The notes under the pieces were generated by a model that was given only the letters and a program-made list of their open reading frames with translations, was not told the origin of the DNA and did no database searches. Below, one piece after another: positions 8,972-14,034 of a DNA stretch of 14,034 nt. The DNA comes from Diplocarpon mali (lineage: Eukaryota > Ascomycota > Leotiomycetes > Helotiales > Drepanopezizaceae). The translations under genes were made by a program, and so were the position numbers. How positions within the stretch are numbered: the first letter of the stretch is position 1; each line of letters starts with the position of its first letter. The stretch is from NCBI GenBank assembly GCA_024741835.1, contig JAENRP010000635.1, positions 1-14,034 of the forward strand, given 5' to 3'.

Positions 8972-9148
8972 TATAGAGACTTAGGTATAAATGAATCGCG
9001 TAATAAAGGTCATATAATAGGGTAGGGATAATAGGAGGATAAAAGGGACCTTTTCTATATATAGAGATAGCACATAGTACTATAGTATTAAATATATCCT
9101 ATACTTAGGACTTATTCCTAATACTTTATTTAAAAGAGCCCGCTTATA
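8972..9148 (+). repeat. Probable gypsy copy 2 5' LTR
   Basis: Begins exactly at the copy 1 breakpoint with TATAGAGAC and can end at GCTTATA (9148); both termini would be TG...CA with one RIP change each. It contains a CTATATATAG core at about 9055 and promoter-like AT-rich sequence, and has no coding similarity. The right boundary is a guess, as no second LTR is in the window and the following bases (GTGCTTTTTCC) do not identify a primer tRNA. Confidence 0.42.
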
Positions 9149-9985
9149 GTGCTTTTTCCTTTTGTTTTTAAGTCTTCCCTTAGGCCTATTCTTATATTAT
9201 CCCTCTTTTAGATTTTATATTAATAACTTATATAAGGATTGATTTCTTAAGATTTCTATCCTTATATAACCTTATCGATCTTTTAATTCATAAATAAGAG
9301 ACCGGCCTTTTGAAAAACATCTTTAAAACTACCTTTAAGCACTTTAATTAGTATTAAAAATCATTAATATCTCTCTCTTTAATCGCTTAGTTACTTAAAA
9401 CTATTGATTTCTATTTAGCAATTATTAATAACTTTAGATTTTCCCTTTTCAATTCTACTTTAAAAACCCCTATTTTTCCTTAACTCTAAGATTCTCGGAC
9501 TTTTGAATTTTCAACTTCTAATATAAAAAGTTTAATAGACCTTATAATAGCAACCTTAAATAGTAGTAGTTTTAAGTACTTTAGTAATATTAAGTATAAA
9601 CTTTAATTAGAAGTGCATCCTTAGTTTCTTTAAAAATCCGAATTCGATAATTCAGCCTCTTTAGTTTAATAAAATTCTAAAATTTACTTTAAAATCATCT
9701 CCAAAGACCCCTTTATTTTAAGAACTAATAGGAATTGGCCTAAAGGTTAAGAAGAATTTTACATATAAACCTTATCTTAGAAATTAGTCTTTAATTAAGT
9801 AAACCTTATCCTATTGCGATTTATTATAATACTCTTATTAGCTATTTAATACCTACTTAATATCTTTTAGCAAACTCTAATTAAACTTTTAATAGAATTT
9901 GGAATTCTACTCTTAAGCCTAGCCTATAAATAGAAGGATAAAAAGATATCTTTAAATAACTTAAAATAGCTATTTACTTTTTTAA
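9149..9985 (+). other. Gypsy copy 2 leader / possible N-terminal gag extension
   Basis: AT-rich, with no recognised domain. The gag frame (codon starts congruent to 1 modulo 3) stays fairly stop-poor upstream to about 9190, and its stops often fall where Gln is plausible (for example NWPKG-stop-EEFYI near 9736-9770), so gag may start well upstream of 9986. The alternative is a long noncoding leader. Copy 1 gives no help because its counterpart lies left of the window. Confidence 0.4.
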
Positions 9986-11350
9986 TATTAATACTTAAAA
10001 ATATTAAAAATAATAACAATTTTAAACTTTTTATTAACCCTTTATTTAAATCTTTTCAAACTCGTCTAAGTTACTTTAAAATTAACTCGGATTTTAAACG
10101 TTTTTTAAGCCCTTTTAAATTTCGAAGTACTTCTTTTAGCAACTAATCTTGCAATATCAAAGCTTCTCCTTTGCCCTTTATAAATTCTATTAACTTAAAT
10201 AGTTAATATAAAACGATAATAGCTACATTTAAGGCTATTACTAATCACTTTCCCCTTTTTAGTTCTCCTAAGGCTCCTTACTTTATAAGAGCTAATATTA
10301 CTGATTTCCTTAAGTAATATAAGGAAACTTATTACGATTTTAGTATTATATAAAAGGATATGATTTCTTAGCTCTCTTATTATTATAACTATATAAGTAA
10401 AGATATTATCAAATCCCTCTTTAAATGGAAAACTTATAGTTTATAAGAACTCTTTATTAAAGCTCTTAAGTCTGAATTCTAAAAATTTAATAAATAGTAG
10501 ATTTGCAATACCTTAGCTTTTTTAAAGGAATTTGTTTTAGTCACTTATACTCCTAAGGAACTTAAGAACTACTATTAGACCTTTACTTGCGTATTAAATA
10601 CCTTAATCGGTTAGAAAATACTTAGCAAAGTCGAAAGAGGTCGCCTTTTCTTATTCAAATTACCTACTAGCTTTAGAAATAAGATTATTAAGCATTTTAG
10701 AATCAATAAGTAAGATCTTATAACTTTCGCCTTATTTAAGGAATTCTTAGCCTTTACTTTAAAATCAGATCTTAATAAGAGAACTATTAATACTATAAAG
10801 TAAGAAAAAGCCCCTACTCGCTCCTATACTAAAGACTTTAAGAGCCTAGTTTAAGAATACTTAAAAGCTTTAGAAGTTATAAAGGAGGTAAAGAAGAATC
10901 TAGTAGTAATACCTTTCACTCGCAGTCCTAACTTAAGAGTAAAATCTAATCTTAGAATTAAGGAACTTAAGACCTAATTTGTAAAACTCCAAATCTAAAG
11001 CTTAAAAACTAAGATTAATAATCTTTTATAAGAAAAATAGCATATTCCTTAATTTAATAATAGGCAAAATTCAGCTACTATAAGCCAATCTAATAGTTCC
11101 TATTACTAAACTCCTGCTTCTTATTATTTAGAACAATCAATTAATATAAGAATTTAATAGTTAGCTAAAGAAGGAGAAGTTGATCTTAACTAATACTTTA
11201 CTAATATTAATACTATAAGGTATTAAGGAAATGGTAATAGAAGAAGACTAACCTACAACTTCTGCAATAATAAAGAACCCAATTGCCCTTTATATAAGTA
11301 TTGTAACAAATGCGCTATTTTCTAACGTTTCATTAATATAGGAGTTATAT
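9986..11350 (+). repeat. Segment paralogous to gypsy copy 1 (1-531 + 8138-8971)
   Basis: 1365 aligned bases with no net indel between the two copies. Substitutions are nearly all transitions in both directions, so each copy was mutated separately. The single-copy CTTAG at 10512-10516 serves as the empty-site reference for the copia insertion. Confidence 0.9.
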
Positions 11351-11760
11351 ATATTAAAAAGTATAGGATACTTTGCATTAATAACCCTAGACCAAAGGCT
11401 ATTCCTATAAAGAAACACTAGAACCGTTCCTAGCTATAAACTATTCGAATAATAATATATAGTATAAAGTAGGATAAGAATTTGCCTAAATAAGAGCGCA
11501 TTATTAAGATAAACTCCAAAGTTCCTACTTATATATATAAAGGTCTAGCTAATAATCTACCTAAGGGAGTGCTTACTAATTAAGCTTTAAATTAGACAGC
11601 TATTGAAGTTAAGGGTATTTCTATCTTAAGATAAGTTAATAATAATATTTCAGCTAATATAAATGCTACTTCTATATCTAGGAACCTTTAGAATACTCAG
11701 CGTCCTTTTAGATCTGCTACTTCCTTAATACTAATAAAACCAGCTAAAGTCTAGAAATTA
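10090..11760 (+). pseudogene. gag: Gypsy copy 2 gag with cysteine finger, RIP-broken
   Basis: Structural protein of the particle. The capsid part runs from about 10260 (KAPYFIRANITDFLK) through LAFLKEFVLVTYTPKELKNYY near 10515-10580 and KVERGRLFLFKLPTSFRNKIIKHF near 10627-10700, the layout of fungal gypsy Gag proteins, with stops at Gln/Trp positions. A Cys cluster has Cys codons at 11263, 11284, 11302 and 11311 plus a Tyr codon at 11254 that is probably a former Cys (C-x2-C-x6-C-x5-C-x2-C), richer than a plain CCHC knuckle. Same frame as the protease. Limits are approximate. Confidence 0.72.
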
Positions 11761-12290
11761 ACGCGTGCAACTTAGGAATCTTAATATAGAGTCTAAATAC
11801 TATAAGATACTTAATAATCTAGAACTATAGTAAATAAGGATAAAGCTAATATAGTAGACGAATTAATTAAAGATATAATAGATGAAGATGGCTTTAAGCT
11901 TAAAGATTAAGAAGTTAAAGTTATTACGCAGACCCTTAACCTTAAGTGAAAGAGACAAATATTGAAATAGGAAAAATTCGTTAACAAATACGCTAATTTA
12001 ACCGTAATAGAGAAAGCTATAGAGAATATTATAGCTTAGCAAATAAACCTTACGTTTAAAGACCTATTTAGTTTAATTAGACGGTTTGATAAAGTACTAG
12101 GAAAATATATCCTAATTGCCTTTAAAGACTTAAATGATAATAAGGAAATGGAAATTGTAATATAAAAGAACTTTAAGAAACACTTAGCCTTAATCAAATG
12201 CCTTTAAATTATAAAAGATAAAGGAATCTAAAGGTACTATAATATTATAGCAATAGCTTTAATATCTTAGAATATCAATTGAAATTGTTT
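11760..12290 (+). pseudogene. Gag-protease linker of gypsy copy 2
   Basis: Continues the gag frame with an acidic-to-basic helical segment (DELIKDIIDEDGFKLKD near 11857; VIEKAIENII and LTFKDLFSLIRRFDKVLGKYI near 12007-12110). No catalytic motif is seen. Its composition fits the region preceding retropepsin in fungal gypsy polyproteins. Confidence 0.5.
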
Positions 12291-12299
12291 AGCAGTTAT

Positions 12300-12680
12300 A
12301 ATAAAAAGCCCTATTATTATTTATTCTATAAAAGAATCTATTAAAGTAAAGGCTCTAATCAATTATAATTTAAAAGTTAATATAATAATTAAAAAAGTAG
12401 TAGAAATAGCTCAATTAATAATCGTTAGCGATTAACTCTTTATTTATTCGACTATCTTTAGATCAAAATACAATTTTAATAGATAGGTGAAAAATATAAA
12501 GGTTAAAGTTAAAGGGATTATTAATTATACTAACTTTCTAATAATAAAGAATTCTTTATTTAATATTCTTTTAAAAATGCCTTTTATTTTAAAATCTTAG
12601 CTTATATTTAACTATCTTAAAGATAGTCTTATAAAAGCTAGTCTTTAGAATATAGATCGATCTTTAAAAGGATAAATGGT
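12300..12680 (+). pseudogene. Gypsy retropepsin-like aspartic protease, catalytic Asp lost
   Basis: Cleaves the polyprotein in the family. V-K-A-L-I precedes the catalytic triplet position (12361-12369), which now reads N-Y-N-L-K-V-N, where the family has D-S/T-G-S-E-V-N; Asp-to-Asn and Gly-to-Asn/Lys are the expected G-to-A outcomes. The C-terminal landmark I-L-L-K-M-P-F-I-L-K-S at about 12565-12597 corresponds to 'ILGMPFL', followed by LIFNYLKDSLIKASL. In frame with gag. Confidence 0.78.
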
Positions 12681-12719
12681 TATTATAAGAGATATAGCCG
12701 AATTCTAGAACGAGATTTT

Positions 12720-12726
12720 AAAAAAC
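12720..12726 (+). promoter_or_regulatory. Candidate -1 frameshift heptamer A AAA AAC
   Basis: The heptamer is in the correct phase relative to the gag-protease frame (TTA AAA AAC), and that frame meets TAG two codons later (12730-12732). The -1 frame beginning at 12726 is the one that is stop-poor to about 12900 and contains RT. Known: such heptamers direct -1 frameshifting in many retroelements. The run may also be RIP-modified, or an indel may explain the frame change. Confidence 0.4.
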
Positions 12727-13622
12727 AATTAGCTAGTATAAGGGCTAAGCTTAATGCTAGTAAAGGAGGGCACTTAATAAGGAGTTATAGCAAAAGGAAA
12801 GTAAGTTTACCAATTTTAAATAATAGTGATTTAACCTGCGAGCTTAGCTTAAGAGTCAAATCTGGAATTTTGAAAAATAGTATAATCGGCGTTTTATTAG
12901 ATTAAAAATTAAGAAAAAAGAAAAATAAGATAAAGAAGAAAGTTCGTTTCGCAAATTTCAATAATCTATTAATCATTTTGAAAAACTTAAAAACTATTTA
13001 TAAACTAGACCTACAAGTGAAAAATAATAAAATTACTAACGATATTTCCATTTACGCATTTTAAATTAATAACTTAGAAAATCTTTTATTTATTTTTAAA
13101 AAGGAAAATTCAAACCGTTTTATAAGATTTAATAAAAAGGGAAAGAAGTAAAAAAGTATAATACTAGCTAATATTCGAACTATATATAAAAGTAAAGCAA
13201 ATAAAGTATAATCGGTAGATTAAAGTATCTCTAATAGCTTAAAGCCTAAAGGACTAGATGATTAATTTAAATAAGATAAGGAGCTTTAACCTCTAAAGCT
13301 AGGTAGCAAATTCGATAAGTTCATTATAAGCAGATTTTCTAATAAACCTATTAGATACTAGCTAATAAAAGAGCGTTTTAATATATTAAAAATTAAAGAT
13401 GACTTAATAGAGTAAGAATGCGAACTACTTTATAAAACCTTAACAAATCGAAAGGACGCCTTAGCTTTTGACTAAACGGAACTTAGCTAAATTCGAAAAG
13501 AGGTTACGCCTTATATTAAGATTAAGACAATACCCTACGAAGCCTAGTAAGAGAAAACATTCGGAGTTCCTAAAGCTCTTTAAGAAAAGGTAATCGAAAT
13601 GCTAAAGGATAAACTTGTTAAT
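12726..13622 (+). pseudogene. pol: Gypsy copy 2 pol: linker and RT N-terminus, truncated
   Basis: Reads in codon starts divisible by three, -1 relative to gag-protease. The linker starts QLASIRAKLNASKGGHLIRSYS and has only about five stops to 13220. Then LTNRKDALAFD-stop-TELS, the fungal gypsy 'LAFDWTE' landmark, is near 13440-13480, and YIKIKTIPYEA then VPKAL-stop-EKVIEMLKDKLVN (13565-13622) match the RT N-terminal fingers just before the expected 'NGVLEP' block. The frame stops dead there because of the element at 13616. Catalytic RT motifs lie beyond the window. Confidence 0.8.
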
Positions 13623-13650
13623 TATAGAATCATAGCTATACTTGGCTAAA
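13616..13650 (+). repeat. 5' LTR remnant of the deleted element
   Basis: About 35 bp nearly identical to the start of the 3' LTR at 13729-13763, then the similarity stops and pol-end sequence begins. It marks the left junction of an internal deletion that removed most of the LTR. Confidence 0.6.
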
Positions 13651-13720
13651 GAACTTCAATTAGCCGAGTCCCTAAACCACTTAGCAATAAGCTCTTTAAT
13701 TGCTATTAAAGCTATGATTC
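13651..13720 (+). pseudogene. Residual copia pol 3' end
   Basis: One frame gives P-K-P-L-S-N-K-L-F-N-C-Y, matching the copia RNase H ending 'TKPL...F' that normally precedes the polypurine tract; a small upstream shift is needed to join LADS-like codons. It is too short for certainty, but it sits exactly where this motif should be. Confidence 0.5.
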
Positions 13721-13728
13721 AGGGGGCG
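13721..13728 (+). other. Polypurine tract AGGGGGCG
   Basis: A G-rich run directly abutting TGTTA, the usual arrangement at the 3' LTR border of copia elements. Confidence 0.7.
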
Positions 13729-13745
13729 TGTTAAATATAGAATCA

Positions 13746-13808
13746 TAGCTATACTAGCTAAGTAGGAATAGCTAAGGTGGAGTAGCTATACTAGCTAAGT
13801 TGGATTAG
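13746..13808 (+). repeat. Two 26-bp direct repeats, 37-bp period, inside the LTR
   Basis: 13746-13771 and 13783-13808 (TAGCTATACTAGCTAAG...) differ at two positions, both A/T. They may be a regulatory-site duplication in the LTR U3 region; this is inferred from position only. Confidence 0.8.
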
Positions 13809-13852
13809 AAATCATAACTATACTAAATTTAGCTATAAACTCTATATCCTAG

Positions 13853-13890
13853 CTATAAGTCATAGTTCTATATTTAGCTATGACTTATAG
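13853..13890. repeat. Perfect 13-bp inverted repeat with 12-nt spacer
   Basis: CTATAAGTCATAG (13853-13865) and CTATGACTTATAG (13878-13890) are exact reverse complements. They could form a hairpin or a paired protein site in the LTR. The spacing and perfection make chance less likely, though the AT bias raises the background. Confidence 0.8.
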
Positions 13891-14034
13891 TACTAAGTTT
13901 AGCTAAAACTATATTACAAATCAAAGGATTACGTATTATATTACGTATACCTATATTGATTTATAATCTAGTATAACTCCAATATACTAGAAGGTTCTAG
14001 AAGCTCAAGATATTTTGTATATATAGATTGCTTT

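Larger units (their letters stand above)
8972..13622 (+). mobile_element. Ty3/gypsy copy 2, from probable 5' LTR into RT (RIP-degraded, cut)
   Basis: Same family as copy 1. It begins where copy 1 breaks off and runs through leader, gag, cysteine finger, protease and the start of RT, in the order expected for gypsy (no integrase before RT). It is interrupted in RT by the element at 13616. It appears to have inserted into copy 1, but its 3' end and the second target duplication lie outside the window, so a TSD cannot be tested. Stops are mostly TAA/TAG. The family call comes from the retropepsin and the RT N-terminus. Confidence 0.8.
13616..14034 (+). mobile_element. Internally deleted copia-like element, less RIP-mutated (open at right edge)
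   Basis: Two copies of TGTTAA[T/A]TATAGAATCATAGCTATAC occur at 13616 and 13729. The second follows a GGGGG tract and is therefore the 3' LTR start; the first looks like the 5' LTR start. Only about 80 bp of pol end lie between, so almost the whole internal region is missing. It interrupts gypsy RT. The left boundary is uncertain by about 7 bp because TGTTAAT also fits the gypsy codons. Many CpA words (TCATAG, CAAATCAAAG, CTCCAA, CTCAAG) are intact, unlike the neighbours. Confidence 0.7.
13729..14034 (+). repeat. 3' LTR of the deleted element (right end outside window)
   Basis: Starts TGTTAAATATAG after the polypurine tract. It is rich in AGCTATAC/TAGCTAAG words and AT-rich promoter-like sequence. 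No terminal CA or target duplication can be assigned before the window ends, so the LTR is at least 306 bp. Confidence 0.68.

Noticed and set aside
12860..13220. Very A-rich stretch as a separate AT-rich element or origin
   Set aside because: It reads in the same frame as gypsy RT with few stops, so it is the Lys-rich linker of pol.
13741..13930. TAGCTA-type repeats as a CRISPR or satellite array
   Set aside because: Only two regular 26-bp units and scattered short words lie inside an LTR; there is no uniform repeat-spacer structure.
1..14034. tRNA, rRNA or host protein genes
   Set aside because: No cloverleaf-like, rRNA-like or non-transposon protein motif was seen by eye; a covariance-model scan could not be run.

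Overview
The window looks like a repeat-filled, AT-rich compartment of a filamentous ascomycete (Pezizomycotina) genome. No intact gene is visible. Nearly everything can be assigned to nested LTR retrotransposons mutated in the manner of repeat-induced point mutation (RIP): CpA is converted to TpA on both strands, so Gln codons become TAG/TAA, His and Cys become Tyr, Trp becomes stop, and Gly/Asp become Lys/Arg/Asn, while CpG is largely kept. Comparing the two LTRs of the copia element by hand (198 aligned positions, no gaps), I count 21 differences, all transitions.

Layout. (1) Positions 1-531 and 8138-8971 are two halves of one Ty3/gypsy gag region (copy 1). (2) They are separated by a complete Ty1/copia element at 532-8132, with 198-bp LTRs (TG...CA in unmutated form), a 5-bp target duplication (CTTAG), a tRNA-Met anticodon-arm type primer-binding site, one continuous gag-PR-INT-RT-RH frame broken only by nonsense substitutions, and an unusual tail of about 1.5 kb between RNase H and the 3' LTR. 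The tail holds a GC-rich, CpA-retaining block and a decayed antisense reading frame with a cysteine pattern and proline runs. (3) At 8971/8972 copy 1 stops and a second, more complete gypsy element of the same family begins: probable LTR 8972-9148, long leader, gag, zinc-finger-like cysteines, retropepsin, then the N-terminus of reverse transcriptase. Positions 9986-11350 align with copy 1 without gaps. Its gag-protease frame and its RT frame differ by -1, and an in-phase A AAA AAC heptamer lies where the frame changes. (4) Copy 2 is cut in RT near 13616 by an internally deleted copia-like element: an LTR start, about 80 bp of pol end, a polypurine tract and a 3' LTR that runs off the window. 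This last element is visibly less RIP-mutated.

Inferred order of events: gypsy copy 1; then the copia and gypsy copy 2 insertions into it (relative order not resolved); RIP of all of these; and last, or sheltered from RIP, the deleted element at 13616. No host gene, tRNA, rRNA or CRISPR array was seen.
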